DNA from: Flavobacterium aeripolare
GTDB lineage: Bacteria; Bacteroidota; Bacteroidia; Flavobacteriales; Flavobacteriaceae
Assembly (NCBI RefSeq): GCF_013294025.1
Contig: NZ_JABSNL010000014.1
Coordinates: 54,903-118,902, forward strand
Length of the DNA stretch: 64,000 nt
Direction of reading: 5' to 3'
Shown: piece by piece, positions 32,553 through 42,497 of the stretch
Layout of the letters: each line of letters starts with the position of its first letter
How positions within the stretch are numbered: the first letter of the stretch is position 1
Program-made: the position numbers and the translations under genes
The notes under the pieces: generated by a model
Databases searched by the model: none
What the model saw: the letters and a program-made list of their open reading frames with translations, nothing else
Told to the model about the DNA's origin: nothing

Positions 32553-33701
32553 ATGATTAAATTAGCAAAGCGATTAGATGTTGTAGAAGAATACTATTTC
32601 TCTTCTAAATTAAGGGAAGTTAGACAACTTGCTTCAGAGGGAAATTCGATCATCAACATGGGTATAGGTAGCCCTGATATGAATCCATCAAAAGCAGTTA
32701 TTGAAGCAATTCAAACTGCCGTTACTGATGAGAATGCACATCAATATCAAAGTTATCAAGGCTTGCCAGAGTTACGCCAAGCGATGTCAGATTTTTATAA
32801 AAATAACTATAATACTACTGTAAATCCAGCTACTGAGATATTACCTTTAATGGGGTCTAAGGAAGGAATCATGCATATTTCACTTGCTTTTTTAAATGAA
32901 GGTGATCATGTGCTAATTCCTAATCCGGGTTATCCTACCTATACATCAGTTACTAATCTAGTGGGAGCAGTGCCAGTTTATTATGATTTAAAAGCTAGTA
33001 CTAACTGGGAACCAGATTTTGACGCTTTAGAAAAATTAGATTTGTCGAAAGTAAAAATCATGTGGATTGGTTATCCTCATATGCCTACAGGAGCGAGAGG
33101 AAGTCTTGCTTTATTTGAGAAGTTAGTGGCTTTTGCCAAAAAGTATCAAATACTGTTAATCAATGACAATCCATATAGTTTTGTTTTGAATGATAAACCA
33201 ATGAGTTTGTTGCAAGTTGAAGGAGCAAAAGAGGTAGCGCTAGAACTTAATTCATTGAGTAAAACTTTTAACATGGCAGGGTGGAGAGTTGGAATGGTTT
33301 TAGGGAATGCAGTAGCTATAGATGCCGTTTTAAAGGTAAAAAGCAACATGGACAGCGGTATGTTTTACGGTGTTCAAAAAGGAGCAATCGCCGCATTGAA
33401 TTGTGGGAAATCATGGTTTGACGAGCAAAATGCAGTGTATAAAAAGCGAAGAGTGCTAACAGAACAGTTAGCCGAAAAATTAAACTGTGAGGTTTACAAA
33501 GAAGGTGTTGGGCTATTTGTTTGGGCAAAGTTGCCAGCAGGAGTAGCATCTGCGGAAGCGTTTATAGATGCCATTTTATATGACAAACATATTTTTATCA
33601 CACCAGGAACAATTTTTGGTAGTAATGGAGAAGGATATATTCGGTTTTCACTATGTGTCACTGAAGATAAAGTACAAGAAGCAATAGATAGATTTAATTA
33701 G
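32553..33701 (+). CDS. Class I PLP aminotransferase (aromatic operon)
   Basis: 382 residues with NPGYPTY, MWIGYPHMPTGA, INDNPYS and the PLP lysine in SLSKTFNMAGWRVG. Class I fold. Being in the operon with pheA and tyrA it probably transaminates phenylpyruvate or hydroxyphenylpyruvate, or makes arogenate, but the family also includes aspartate and LL-diaminopimelate aminotransferases. Its stop codon directly abuts the next ATG. Confidence 0.9.
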   Translation: MIKLAKRLDVVEEYYFSSKLREVRQLASEGNSIINMGIGSPDMNPSKAVIEAIQTAVTDENAHQYQSYQGLPELRQAMSDFYKNNYNTTVNPATEILPLMGSKEGIMHISLAFLNEGDHVLIPNPGYPTYTSVTNLVGAVPVYYDLKASTNWEPDFDALEKLDLSKVKIMWIGYPHMPTGARGSLALFEKLVAFAKKYQILLINDNPYSFVLNDKPMSLLQVEGAKEVALELNSLSKTFNMAGWRVGMVLGNAVAIDAVLKVKSNMDSGMFYGVQKGAIAALNCGKSWFDEQNAVYKKRRVLTEQLAEKLNCEVYKEGVGLFVWAKLPAGVASAEAFIDAILYDKHIFITPGTIFGSNGEGYIRFSLCVTEDKVQEAIDRFN

Positions 33702-34559
33702 ATGAAAGTTTACATAATAGGAATAGGTTTAATAGGTGGTTCAATGGGTTTAGATATAAAAGCCTTGTATCCAGAAGCTACAATCTACGGAATCGATACT
33801 AATGCAAAACATATCGAGGAAGCAATTGCCTTAAACGTAATAAATTTTGAAGGTGTTATTACAGATTTAGATACTGCTGATTTTGTCATTGTTTCTGTAC
33901 CGGTGGATACAGCTTTGCAAGTGTTGCCTGCAGTGTTAGACAATATAGGAGAGCATACCATTGTTTTTGAAGTAGGTTCTACTAAGAATCCTATTTGTGA
34001 AGCGGTTGCGAATCATTCGAAAAGAAGAAATTTTATTGCCACGCATCCTATCGCAGGAACAGAATTTTCAGGACCTTCAGCAGCGATTACTAATTTGTTT
34101 GATGGTAAAACAAATATTATTTGTGAGGTAGAGCGCACTGCTTTTAAATTGCAAGAGAAAGCATTAGATTTATTTAAAAATATGGGAATGCGCATACGAT
34201 ATATGGATCCAAAATCGCATGATAAACACATTGCTTATGTGTCGCATTTATCGCATATAAGTTCGTTTATGTTAGGTAAAACGGTAATTAATAAAGAGAA
34301 GGACGAACAAGATATCTTTGATATGGCAGGTTCAGGGTTTGAAAGTACGGTACGATTAGCAAAAAGTTCACCAGCCATGTGGACACCTATTTTTAAACAA
34401 AACAAGTTAGAAGTAGTAGAAGCTTTAGAAGGGTATATCGCTAACCTAACGCAGTTCAAGGATTTGTTAATAAATGAGGAATACAATGCCATCTTTGAAG
34501 AGATGGAAAGTGTCAATAAAATAAAAGAAATATTAAACGGAATGCAGGTTAAAAAGTAA
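33702..34559 (+). CDS. tyrA: Prephenate dehydrogenase
   Basis: NAD-dependent oxidation of prephenate to hydroxyphenylpyruvate for tyrosine. 285 residues with the Rossmann motif GIGLIGGSMGLD near the start, VSVPVDT, and the substrate His in ATHPIAGTEFSGP. No fused mutase or ACT domain. It begins at the base after the aminotransferase stop. Confidence 0.94.
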   Translation: MKVYIIGIGLIGGSMGLDIKALYPEATIYGIDTNAKHIEEAIALNVINFEGVITDLDTADFVIVSVPVDTALQVLPAVLDNIGEHTIVFEVGSTKNPICEAVANHSKRRNFIATHPIAGTEFSGPSAAITNLFDGKTNIICEVERTAFKLQEKALDLFKNMGMRIRYMDPKSHDKHIAYVSHLSHISSFMLGKTVINKEKDEQDIFDMAGSGFESTVRLAKSSPAMWTPIFKQNKLEVVEALEGYIANLTQFKDLLINEEYNAIFEEMESVNKIKEILNGMQVKK

Positions 34560-34624
34560 CAGCCAGTAGAAAAGGCTTACTATTATAAAAGAAACAACTC
34601 AAAAAAAAATAAATAATTAGAAAG

Positions 34625-35707
34625 ATGGAAAACAAGAAAGAAATGAGAAATTGGTTGAATGAATTTAATTTAAATCATCCATTTGTGATAGCAGGACCTT
34701 GTAGTGCTGAAACAGAAGATCAAGTATTAAAAATTGCTCATGAATTAAAAGATTCTGATGTAAGTGTTTTTAGAGCAGGTATCTGGAAACCAAGAACACG
34801 TCCAGGAGGATTTGAAGGTGTTGGAGAAATAGGATTAAAATGGTTACAAAAAGCTAAAGCAGAAACAGGTTTATTAATGGGGACAGAAGTTGCGACTGCT
34901 GCACATTGTAAATTAGCTTTAGAGCATGATATCGATGTTTTATGGGTTGGTGCTCGTACAACAGCAAATCCATTTGCAGTGCAAGAAATTGCAGATAGCT
35001 TGAAAGGAACAGATAAGATTGTATTGATAAAAAACCCAGTAAATCCAGATATGGCTTTATGGTTAGGTGGCGTAGAGCGTTTATATAATGCAGGAATTAA
35101 AAATTTAGGAGTTATTCATAGAGGTTTTTCTACTTACGAAAAAACGAAATATAGAAACATACCAGAATGGCAGATTGCTATTGAGTTACAAAATAAATTT
35201 CCTGATTTACCTTTAATTATTGATCCATCGCATATCACTGGAAACCGCGATATGATTCTTGAAGTAACTCAGGAAGCATTAGATCTTAATTATGATGGTA
35301 TGATCATTGAAACTCATACTGATCCAGATAATGCGTGGAGTGATGCTGCACAGCAAGTAACACCAGATACTTTGAAACAAATTTTCAAAGACTTAAGAGT
35401 TAGAAAAGTAAGTGGTGATACGGATGAGTACGCTAATAAAATGACAAAATTGAGAGCTACTATTGATGTTCTTGATGCTAATTTATTAGAGTTACTAGGA
35501 AAAAGAATGAAAGTTGCTGACGAAATTGGTCAAGTTAAAAAAGAATCAAATGTAGCAGTGTTGCAAAACCAACGTTGGAATGAAATCTTAGGGAATATGA
35601 TTCTTGAAGGAGAGAAAAAAGGGCTTTCAGAAGAGTTTGTTCTTAGAATGTTTAAGGCAATTCACCAAGAAAGTATTGGTCACCAAGACAAGGTGATTAA
35701 CGCTTAA
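34625..35707 (+). CDS. DAHP synthase / chorismate mutase fusion
   Basis: 360 residues. Residues 1 to about 260 are a type I beta DAHP synthase (VIAGPCSAETEDQV, RAGIWKPRTRPGGFEG, DPSHITGNRD), the first step of the shikimate pathway. Residues about 270-360 are an AroQ-type chorismate mutase (KLRATIDVLDANLLELLGKR, VADEIGQVKK). Having the entry enzyme and the mutase in one chain behind the aromatic leader lets the operon set both flux and branch choice. It ends at a terminator. Confidence 0.95.
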   Translation: MENKKEMRNWLNEFNLNHPFVIAGPCSAETEDQVLKIAHELKDSDVSVFRAGIWKPRTRPGGFEGVGEIGLKWLQKAKAETGLLMGTEVATAAHCKLALEHDIDVLWVGARTTANPFAVQEIADSLKGTDKIVLIKNPVNPDMALWLGGVERLYNAGIKNLGVIHRGFSTYEKTKYRNIPEWQIAIELQNKFPDLPLIIDPSHITGNRDMILEVTQEALDLNYDGMIIETHTDPDNAWSDAAQQVTPDTLKQIFKDLRVRKVSGDTDEYANKMTKLRATIDVLDANLLELLGKRMKVADEIGQVKKESNVAVLQNQRWNEILGNMILEGEKKGLSEEFVLRMFKAIHQESIGHQDKVINA

Positions 35708-35731
35708 GATATTTATTTTTTAGAATAATTA

Positions 35732-35758
35732 AAAACCTACCTGTGTGTAGGTTTTTTT
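35732..35758 (+). terminator. Terminator of the aromatic operon
   Basis: AAAACCTAC pairs with GTAGGTTTT around CTGTGT, followed by more T residues. Confidence 0.88.
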
Positions 35759-35813
35759 TGTACTATTGCGTAAGCTAAAACCAAACCATTTTAACCTTAA
35801 TCTTCAATTTTAG

Positions 35814-36446
35814 ATGAAAAAATTACTAGCTACAATGTTGTTATTGTTTACTTTAATGGGATATTCTCAAGAAAAGCAAATATTCGAAAGTCCTAAGATG
35901 GCAGCAATTATTGCGACACACAAAGTAGTTGCTATACTTCCCTTTAAAGCCACAATTGCTTATAAAAAACTACCAAAAGGATATAGCGAAGATTCTAGAA
36001 TTGCCGAAGAGCATAGTATGAGCACGCAAATGCAAAGCGGACTGTACACGTACCTCTTGAGAAAATTAGATGATTATACTGTGCAAGTGCAAGATGTTGA
36101 CAAGACAAATACCTTGTTGAAAAAAGCTGGTTTATATGATAAATTAGACGAAACATCGGCAGAAGAAATTTCGAAAATTTTAGGAGTAGATGCCGTGATA
36201 AAATGCTCCTATGTTTATGAGAAAACGGGGAGTGAAGGTGCGGCACTAGTGAAAACCTTATTAATTGGTTTTGGAACGGGTAAAGTTGCAACTGGAGGTC
36301 TTACAATGCAAGTGAATAATGGAGCAGACGGTGAACTAGTATGGAGGTTTTATAAACAAATGGCTGAGGATGTTTTAAGTTCGCCTTCGGCAATGATGGA
36401 AAGAATGATGCGTAAAGTAGGAAGGAACTTTCCTTATGAAAAATAA
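35814..36446 (+). CDS. Secreted hypothetical protein (210 aa)
   Basis: A signal peptide (MKKLLATMLLLFTLMGYSQ) precedes a domain with KVVAILPFKATI and repeated LLKKAGLYDKL/AEEISKILGVDAVIKC segments, which recall the CsgG/GNA1162-type fold of periplasmic or lipoprotein nucleotide-fold proteins, though it lacks a lipobox. Function unknown. It stands alone between two terminators. Confidence 0.72.
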   Translation: MKKLLATMLLLFTLMGYSQEKQIFESPKMAAIIATHKVVAILPFKATIAYKKLPKGYSEDSRIAEEHSMSTQMQSGLYTYLLRKLDDYTVQVQDVDKTNTLLKKAGLYDKLDETSAEEISKILGVDAVIKCSYVYEKTGSEGAALVKTLLIGFGTGKVATGGLTMQVNNGADGELVWRFYKQMAEDVLSSPSAMMERMMRKVGRNFPYEK

Positions 36447-36466
36447 AGGCTTTTTATAGCATATTT

Positions 36467-36503
36467 AAAACCCTTCCTCTCGTGTGAGTTGAAGGGTTTT
36501 TTT
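36467..36503 (+). terminator. Terminator before rsgA
   Basis: AAAACCCTTC pairs with GAAGGGTTTT, followed by a T-run. Confidence 0.85.
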
Positions 36504-36538
36504 ATGCAAATAAAAACTTTAAACTTAAAACAAAATTT

Positions 36539-36546
36539 TACCTTTG
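36539..36546 (+). promoter_or_regulatory. -7 element of rsgA
   Basis: TACCTTTG, a perfect TAnnTTTG match, ends four bases before the rsgA ATG (36551). With the usual spacing the transcript would begin at or next to the A of the ATG, so the mRNA may be leaderless. A clear -33 element is not seen. Confidence 0.6.
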
Positions 36547-36550
36547 CAGC

Positions 36551-37531
36551 ATGACAGGACTCGTTTATAAATCTACAGGAAGTTGGTACACAGTAAAATC
36601 TACAGCAGGTGATTTTATTGAATGCCGTATAAAAGGAAAATTCCGTATTAAGGGAATTAAAAGCACTAATCCAATTGCGGTAGGCGATGTAGTAGATTAT
36701 GAGGTAGACGAGACATCAGATGTGAGCACTGGAACCGTGTACAACATTCATGAACGAAAAAACTATATCGTACGTAAATCGGTTAATTTATCGCATCAAA
36801 TGCACATTATCGCTTCTAATATTGATCGTGTATTTTTATTAATTACGGTAAATAACCCTCCAACAACTTTTAATTTTATTGATCGTTTTCTTGTTACTGC
36901 TGAGGCATACGGAATCGAAACTGTTCTAGTGTTTAATAAAATTGACACTCTTGACGAGCCCACACTTGATGAACAATTGTATATGCAATATGTGTATGAA
37001 CAAATTGGATATAAGTGCTTGCGTGTTTCTTCGACAGAAATGAAAGGTATTGAAGCCTTGAAGGAATTAATGATAGGTAAGGTGAGTATGTTTTCAGGAC
37101 ATTCAGGTGTTGGGAAATCAACATTGGTAAACGCTATGGAGCCTTCATTACATTTGAAAACAAAAACAATTTCAGATGCTAGTAAACAAGGACAGCATAC
37201 TACCACATTTGCTGAGATGTATGATTTGTCTTTTGGTGCAAGCATAATAGATACCCCTGGTATTAAAGGTTTTGGTATGGTTGATATGGAACCGGCCGAA
37301 ATAAGTGGTTATTTCCCTGAGTTTTTTAAATTAAAAGACCAGTGTAAGTTTAATAACTGCTTGCATAAAGAAGAACCAAAATGTGCTGTGAAAGAAGCAC
37401 TCGAAAGAGACGAAATTGCGTGGTCCCGTTACAATAGTTATCTTAAAATTCTAGAAGGCGATGAAGAACATTATCGTACTGATATTTATAATGAAGATAG
37501 GGCCGAAAGTGATAAGACGAGAGGATTATGA
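36551..37531 (+). CDS. rsgA: Ribosome small subunit-dependent GTPase A
   Basis: Helps 30S subunit maturation. 326 residues with the circularly permuted GTPase order of the family: OB domain first, FNKID (G4), then GHSGVGKST (G1) and DTPGIKGFG (G3), and a C-terminal zinc knuckle CKFNNCLHKEEPKC. It overlaps dtd by four bases (ATGA). Confidence 0.95.
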   Translation: MTGLVYKSTGSWYTVKSTAGDFIECRIKGKFRIKGIKSTNPIAVGDVVDYEVDETSDVSTGTVYNIHERKNYIVRKSVNLSHQMHIIASNIDRVFLLITVNNPPTTFNFIDRFLVTAEAYGIETVLVFNKIDTLDEPTLDEQLYMQYVYEQIGYKCLRVSSTEMKGIEALKELMIGKVSMFSGHSGVGKSTLVNAMEPSLHLKTKTISDASKQGQHTTTFAEMYDLSFGASIIDTPGIKGFGMVDMEPAEISGYFPEFFKLKDQCKFNNCLHKEEPKCAVKEALERDEIAWSRYNSYLKILEGDEEHYRTDIYNEDRAESDKTRGL

Positions 37532-37980
37532 GAGTAGTAATTCAAAGAGTATCATCAGCATCGGTAGTGGTCGATAACGCTACTGTCGCTAATATTGCTG
37601 CTGGTTTATTGATTTTAGTAGGAATAGAAACAGCAGATAGTCACGAAGATGTTGACTGGTTAGTATCTAAAATTATCAAGATGCGCATCTTTGAAGATGA
37701 GAATCATGTTATGAACAAATCAGTTCAAGATATTGATGGAGATATTATTGTAGTGAGTCAATTTACACTACATGCCGCTACTAAAAAAGGCAATCGTCCA
37801 TCCTATATAAAAGCAGCGAGACCTGAAATTGCTATTCCGCTTTATGAAACTTTTAATCAAAAATTAGCGTTGGAATTTGGAAAGAAAATCCAAACCGGAA
37901 TATTTGGTGCTGATATGAAAGTTAGCTTATTAAATGATGGTCCTGTGACCATAATTATTGATAGTAAAAATAGAGAGTAA
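37528..37980 (+). CDS. dtd: D-aminoacyl-tRNA deacylase
   Basis: Removes D-amino acids from mischarged tRNA. 150 residues, the normal Dtd length, with MRVVIQRVSSASV at the start, SQFTLHAATKKGNRPSY (catalytic Ser-Gln-Phe-Thr) and the NxGPVT-type motif LNDGPVTI near the end. It overlaps rsgA and is followed by the MazG-like gene after two bases. Confidence 0.95.
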   Translation: MRVVIQRVSSASVVVDNATVANIAAGLLILVGIETADSHEDVDWLVSKIIKMRIFEDENHVMNKSVQDIDGDIIVVSQFTLHAATKKGNRPSYIKAARPEIAIPLYETFNQKLALEFGKKIQTGIFGADMKVSLLNDGPVTIIIDSKNRE

Positions 37981-37982
37981 AC

Positions 37983-38309
37983 ATGAACTTAAAAGATTCC
38001 CAACTAGACGTAGACAATTGGATTAAAGAACACGGTGTTCGTTATTTTAACGAACTTACAAATATGGCACAACTTACTGAAGAAGTAGGAGAGGTTGCTC
38101 GTATTATTGCCCGTCGTTACGGAGAACAGTCTGAGAAAGAAAGTGATAAAAACAAAGATTTAGGCGAAGAATTAGCCGATGTTGTCTTTGTAGTATTGTG
38201 TTTAGCTAATCAAACCGGGATTGATTTGCAAGCGGCCTTTGATAAAAAGATGGATTTTAAGTCGGTTCGTGATAAAGACCGTCATAAAAACAACGATAAA
38301 CTAAAATAA
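37983..38309 (+). CDS. MazG-like nucleotide pyrophosphohydrolase
   Basis: 108 residues with the helical EEVGEVARI and LGEELADVVFVVL segments, the ExxE and ExxD metal ligands of the all-alpha NTP pyrophosphatase (MazG) superfamily. Cleaves a nucleoside triphosphate to the monophosphate; the substrate is not known. Third gene of the rsgA-dtd unit. Confidence 0.9.
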   Translation: MNLKDSQLDVDNWIKEHGVRYFNELTNMAQLTEEVGEVARIIARRYGEQSEKESDKNKDLGEELADVVFVVLCLANQTGIDLQAAFDKKMDFKSVRDKDRHKNNDKLK

Positions 38310-38389
38310 TGTTATAAGTAGAGGCAAAGCTTTGGCGACAACTTTATTTAAAATAAATTTGTAGCTATAGATCAATCAATATTTTTACA

Positions 38390-39613
38390 ATGAATTTACT
38401 ACTAGAAACAGATCACTCCAATTTAAATGCTACTATTGCTGTAACAGGATCAAAAAGCGAAACAAATAGATTGCTACTGTTGCAAGCATTATTCCCATCA
38501 ATAACATTAGAGAACACATCAAACTCTGATGATAGTGAGGTAATGCAAAAAGCATTGAATGGAAAAGATGCTGTGGTAGATATTCATCATGCCGGTACTG
38601 CTATGCGCTTTTTGATTGCATATTTTTCTGCACAAGAGGGGCGCGAAGTTATTTTAACGGGTTCTTCAAGAATGAAGGAACGTCCTGTGCTAGTATTGGT
38701 TGACGCTTTACAACAATTAGGTGCAGAGATTACTTATGAAAATGAGATGGGATACCCGCCAATTAAAATTATCGGGAAGAAAATCACCACTTCAAAAGTG
38801 CGTATGAATGCCAATGTAAGTAGTCAATATATTTCGGCTTTACTACTTATTGCTCCTACGTTAGAAAACGGATTAGAGCTTACTTTAGAAGGCGAAATCA
38901 CCTCGGTTCCATATATTAAAATGACGCTGGGATTATTGAATGACTTAGAAATTGAAAATAAATTTGAAGGAAATGTGATTACTGTTTTTCCTAAAAACCA
39001 GGTTGCTGCTAAGGTAATGACTGTAGAGTCTGACTGGAGTTCGGCATCTTATTTTTATAGTTTGGTAGCCCTTGCAGATACTGCTTCGATTAGTTTAAGT
39101 AGTTATAAACAGAACAGCTTACAAGGAGACTCAGCTCTAGCTACTTTATATAAAAAGCTTGGGGTACATTCTACATTCGAAAACAACACTTTAACCTTAA
39201 CAAAAATTACTGGTTTTGATCCTGAAATAGTAGAATTTGAACTTAATAATACACCAGATATCGCACAAACTATTGTAGTAACTTGCTTGGGATTAGGAAT
39301 AGGTTGTCACTTGACTGGTTTGCATACTTTAAAAATAAAAGAAACAGATCGATTAGAAGCGCTGAGAATAGAGTTAACAAAGTTAGGAGCAACTATTACT
39401 GTCACTAATGATAGCTTGACACTAGATCCTACTCGAGTAATTAATCATAATGTGAAAATTTCAACCTACAACGATCATAGAATGGCGATGGCTTTTGCAC
39501 CATTAGCATTAAAAGTACCTGTTATTATCGAAAATGCCGAAGTTGTATCAAAATCTTATCCTGATTTTTGGGATGATATGAAGAAATTAAATTTTAAAGT
39601 ATCTAATATTTAA
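38390..39613 (+). CDS. aroA: 3-phosphoshikimate 1-carboxyvinyltransferase (EPSP synthase)
   Basis: Shikimate pathway step joining shikimate 3-phosphate and phosphoenolpyruvate. 407 residues with GSKSETNRLLLL (substrate lysine), HHAGTAMRFL, SSQYISALL, the Asp of NNTPDIAQT and KETDRLEAL plus NDHRMAMAF. It is shorter than E. coli AroA (427) but has the main motifs. It is in the same direction as the rsgA cluster and away from the pheA operon. Confidence 0.94.
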   Translation: MNLLLETDHSNLNATIAVTGSKSETNRLLLLQALFPSITLENTSNSDDSEVMQKALNGKDAVVDIHHAGTAMRFLIAYFSAQEGREVILTGSSRMKERPVLVLVDALQQLGAEITYENEMGYPPIKIIGKKITTSKVRMNANVSSQYISALLLIAPTLENGLELTLEGEITSVPYIKMTLGLLNDLEIENKFEGNVITVFPKNQVAAKVMTVESDWSSASYFYSLVALADTASISLSSYKQNSLQGDSALATLYKKLGVHSTFENNTLTLTKITGFDPEIVEFELNNTPDIAQTIVVTCLGLGIGCHLTGLHTLKIKETDRLEALRIELTKLGATITVTNDSLTLDPTRVINHNVKISTYNDHRMAMAFAPLALKVPVIIENAEVVSKSYPDFWDDMKKLNFKVSNI

Positions 39614-39808
39614 TTAAAAATAGCTTTATCATAGTGAATTTTGCTATTGTATAGTGATTTTTGAATAATAAAACTAAATTAAATACTAAAATACTTGACA
39701 ACGCCTATTTCACAGTCGTATATTTGCATTTGCTTAGTTATTTGATTTTCAATTAACTTTTTGCCACCCTGCGCATCGTCAAAGGGTTAACTTTAATAAA
39801 ATATATAA

Positions 39809-40858
39809 ATGAAATTATCACATTTTCAATTTGATTTACCAAAAGAGCTTCTTGCTGAATTCCCTTCAGAAAACAGAGATGAAGCGCGCCTTATGGTAAT
39901 TGATCGTAAAGCACAAACTATCGAACATAAAATGTTCAAAGATGTTATTGATTATTTTGATGATGGGGATGTTTTAATCTTAAATAACACTAAAGTTTTT
40001 CCTGCTCGTTTGTATGGAAATAAAGAAAAGACTGGTGCTAGAATTGAAGTTTTCTTATTGAGAGAGCTTAATGCTGAGCAACGCCTATGGGATGTTTTAG
40101 TAGATCCAGCTCGTAAAATCAGAATTGGAAATAAATTATATTTTGGTGATGACGATTCATTAGTTGCTGAGGTAATTGATAATACAACTTCTCGTGGTAG
40201 AACATTGCGTTTTCTTTACGACGGTTCTTATGAAGAATTCAGAAACAAATTAACAGAACTGGGAGAAACTCCTATTCCTAAATATATCTCTAGAGATGTT
40301 ACTCCTGAGGATGCAGAGCGTTACCAAACGATCTATGCAAAAGAAGAAGGTGCTGTAGCAGCTCCTACTGCGGGTTTACACTTTTCTAAACACTTACTTA
40401 AGAAATTAGAAATCAAAGGAATTAAATTTGCTGAGGTAACGCTTCACGTAGGTTTAGGGACTTTTAACCCAGTTGAGGTTGAAGATTTATCTAAACATAA
40501 AATGGACTCTGAAGAGTTGAAAATTAATCAAGAAGCTTGTGATATTGTAAACGATGCAAAAGCTAAGAAAAAACGTATTTGTACGGTAGGAACTACTTCA
40601 ATGCGTGCCGTTGAAAGCTCAGTGTCGTCACATGGAACATTAAATCCATTTGATGGATGGACAAACAAATTTGTTTTTCCTCCTCACGAATTTACAATCC
40701 CTACTTGTATGATCACTAATTTTCATACACCAAAATCTACTTTGTTAATGATGGTTTCTGCTTTTTGTGGTCACGATTTAATGAAGAGAGCATATGAGGA
40801 AGCAATCAAAGAAGAGTATAAATTCTATTCTTACGGTGATGCCATGCTTATCATCTAA
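39809..40858 (+). CDS. queA: tRNA preQ1(34) S-adenosylmethionine ribosyltransferase-isomerase
   Basis: Uses SAM to build epoxyqueuosine on tRNA. 349 residues with [39 protein letters not shown] and [16 protein letters not shown], all QueA signatures. Another queuosine gene, queE, lies 17 kb downstream. A terminator follows. Confidence 0.96.
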   Translation: MKLSHFQFDLPKELLAEFPSENRDEARLMVIDRKAQTIEHKMFKDVIDYFDDGDVLILNNTKVFPARLYGNKEKTGARIEVFLLRELNAEQRLWDVLVDPARKIRIGNKLYFGDDDSLVAEVIDNTTSRGRTLRFLYDGSYEEFRNKLTELGETPIPKYISRDVTPEDAERYQTIYAKEEGAVAAPTAGLHFSKHLLKKLEIKGIKFAEVTLHVGLGTFNPVEVEDLSKHKMDSEELKINQEACDIVNDAKAKKKRICTVGTTSMRAVESSVSSHGTLNPFDGWTNKFVFPPHEFTIPTCMITNFHTPKSTLLMMVSAFCGHDLMKRAYEEAIKEEYKFYSYGDAMLII

Positions 40859-40884
40859 TACTCCTTAAAAGGTTAATTCAATAA

Positions 40885-40918
40885 AAAATCTCACTAACTA
40901 TTAGTGGGATTTTTTTTT
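40885..40918 (+). terminator. Terminator after queA
   Basis: AATCTCACTAA with TTAGTGGGATT (one wobble) followed by T residues. Confidence 0.82.
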
Positions 40919-40939
40919 GGCATATTCTAAAAAACGAAC

Positions 40940-41011
40940 CGGGCTATACGCTACAATCTTTTTTAATGTACGCTAGCGCTCCTATTAAAAAAGGATTTTC
41001 ACTGCTATCCC
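40940..41011 (+). repeat. Family A variable-stem repeat, copy A2
   Basis: GGGCTATACGCTACAATC, stem TTTTTTAAT with ATTAAAAAA around a 16-base loop, GGATTTTCACTGCTATCCC. The rest of the gap before kynU (to 41179) contains nothing I can identify. Confidence 0.75.
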
Positions 41012-41179
41012 TTATGCAGTCTCTGCAATAATTTCACGATTGGTTTACTCAAGTGGGTCTTTGCAATCATTGCGGAAACTAACTACTCTACATAAAAAAT
41101 CAAAGCATTTTGTTAAAGACAAATCAGAGTAGGTTTAGCCCATTTAAAATTCTTATTTTTACAAGACAAATTGACTATT

Positions 41180-42451
41180 ATGACTTTCGAAAACACACTA
41201 GACTTTGCAAAAAAACTTGATTCTCAAGATCAATTGCATAAATATAGATCCCAATTTATTTTTCCTAAAGTAGATGGGAAACAAGTAATTTATTTTACGG
41301 GTAATTCACTAGGATTGCAACCCACACGTACAAAAGCCTACGTGGACGAAGTAATGGATGATTGGGCAAATTTAGCTGTCGAAGGACATTTTCAAGCCGA
41401 AAAACCTTGGTGGGATTATCATGAGCGTTTTGCAACTCCTTTAAGTAAAATTGTAGGTTGTTTGCCATCAGAGGTTTCTGTGATGAATACCTTAACTATA
41501 AATTTGCATTTGCTAATGGTGTCTTTCTATAGACCTACTGCCAGCAGATATAAAATTATATGTGAGGAGAAAGCTTTCCCATCAGATCAATATATGTTTC
41601 AAAGTCAAGTTGATTTTCATGGATACGCTGTAGAGGATGCTATTGTTGAAATTAAACGTCGCGAAGGCGAACACAATATTAGATTAGAAGATGTTTTAGC
41701 AAAAATTGAAGAGGTAGGCGATGAGCTTGCTTTAGTTTTAATAGGTGGCGTTAATTATTATACGGGTCAGGTATTCGATATTAAAACAATCACCGCTGCC
41801 GGTCATAAGGGTGGGGCTAATGTTGGTTGGGATTTAGCACATGCTGCGGGTAACATAAAGTTAGAGCTACACGACTGGAATGTTGATTTTGCTGCCTGGT
41901 GTAGCTATAAGTACATGAATTCAGGACCAGGAAACGCTTCGGGTATTTTTGTCCATGAGAAACATCATAATGCTAATTTGCCTAGGTTTGCAGGTTGGTG
42001 GGGGCATAATAAAGAACGCCGTTTTAAAATGGAGCCTACCTTTGATGCGGTTGAAGGAGCAGATGGATGGCAAATTAGTAACCTTCCTGTGCTTTCATTA
42101 GCGCCATATTTAGCATCAGTAGACATGATTGACGAGATAGGGATGGACGCTATAATCCAAAAAAGAAATAAGATTACGTCATATTTAGAATTTATTTTAG
42201 TCGAAATAGGTAAGGAGGTTGGTAGTAGTTTTGAAATTATAACTCCTAGTAATCCTGAAGAAAGGGCAAGTCAATTATCTGTGTTTCTACACGGTGAGGG
42301 TAGAAGCTTGTTTGACTATTTAATGAAAAATGGTGTCATTACAGATTGGCGCGAACCAAACGTTATTCGATTAGCGCCCGTTCCATTGTATTGTTCATTT
42401 GAAGATATGTACCATTTTGGTCAGATTTTAAAAAACGGTATTTTAGCATAA
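41180..42451 (+). CDS. kynU: Kynureninase
   Basis: PLP enzyme cleaving kynurenine or 3-hydroxykynurenine to (hydroxy)anthranilate and alanine. About 423 residues with GNSLGLQP near the start, NTLTINLHLL and the PLP lysine in WCSYKYMNSGPG, plus PRFAGWWGH. ATG 41180 (MTFENTLDF) is chosen over the TTG nine bases before it. Pairs functionally with kmo at 48183; together they would turn kynurenine toward quinolinate/NAD or break it down. No tryptophan dioxygenase is in the window. Confidence 0.95.
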   Translation: MTFENTLDFAKKLDSQDQLHKYRSQFIFPKVDGKQVIYFTGNSLGLQPTRTKAYVDEVMDDWANLAVEGHFQAEKPWWDYHERFATPLSKIVGCLPSEVSVMNTLTINLHLLMVSFYRPTASRYKIICEEKAFPSDQYMFQSQVDFHGYAVEDAIVEIKRREGEHNIRLEDVLAKIEEVGDELALVLIGGVNYYTGQVFDIKTITAAGHKGGANVGWDLAHAAGNIKLELHDWNVDFAAWCSYKYMNSGPGNASGIFVHEKHHNANLPRFAGWWGHNKERRFKMEPTFDAVEGADGWQISNLPVLSLAPYLASVDMIDEIGMDAIIQKRNKITSYLEFILVEIGKEVGSSFEIITPSNPEERASQLSVFLHGEGRSLFDYLMKNGVITDWREPNVIRLAPVPLYCSFEDMYHFGQILKNGILA

Positions 42452-42453
42452 AT

Positions 42454-42497
42454 AAAAAAGTCCCATTTTCTAATTCATTGAAAACGGGACTTTTTTT
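42454..42497. terminator. Bidirectional terminator
   Basis: AAAAAGTCCCATTTTC with GAAAACGGGACTTTTT (one mismatch) between convergent kynU and the AsmA-like gene. Confidence 0.85.
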
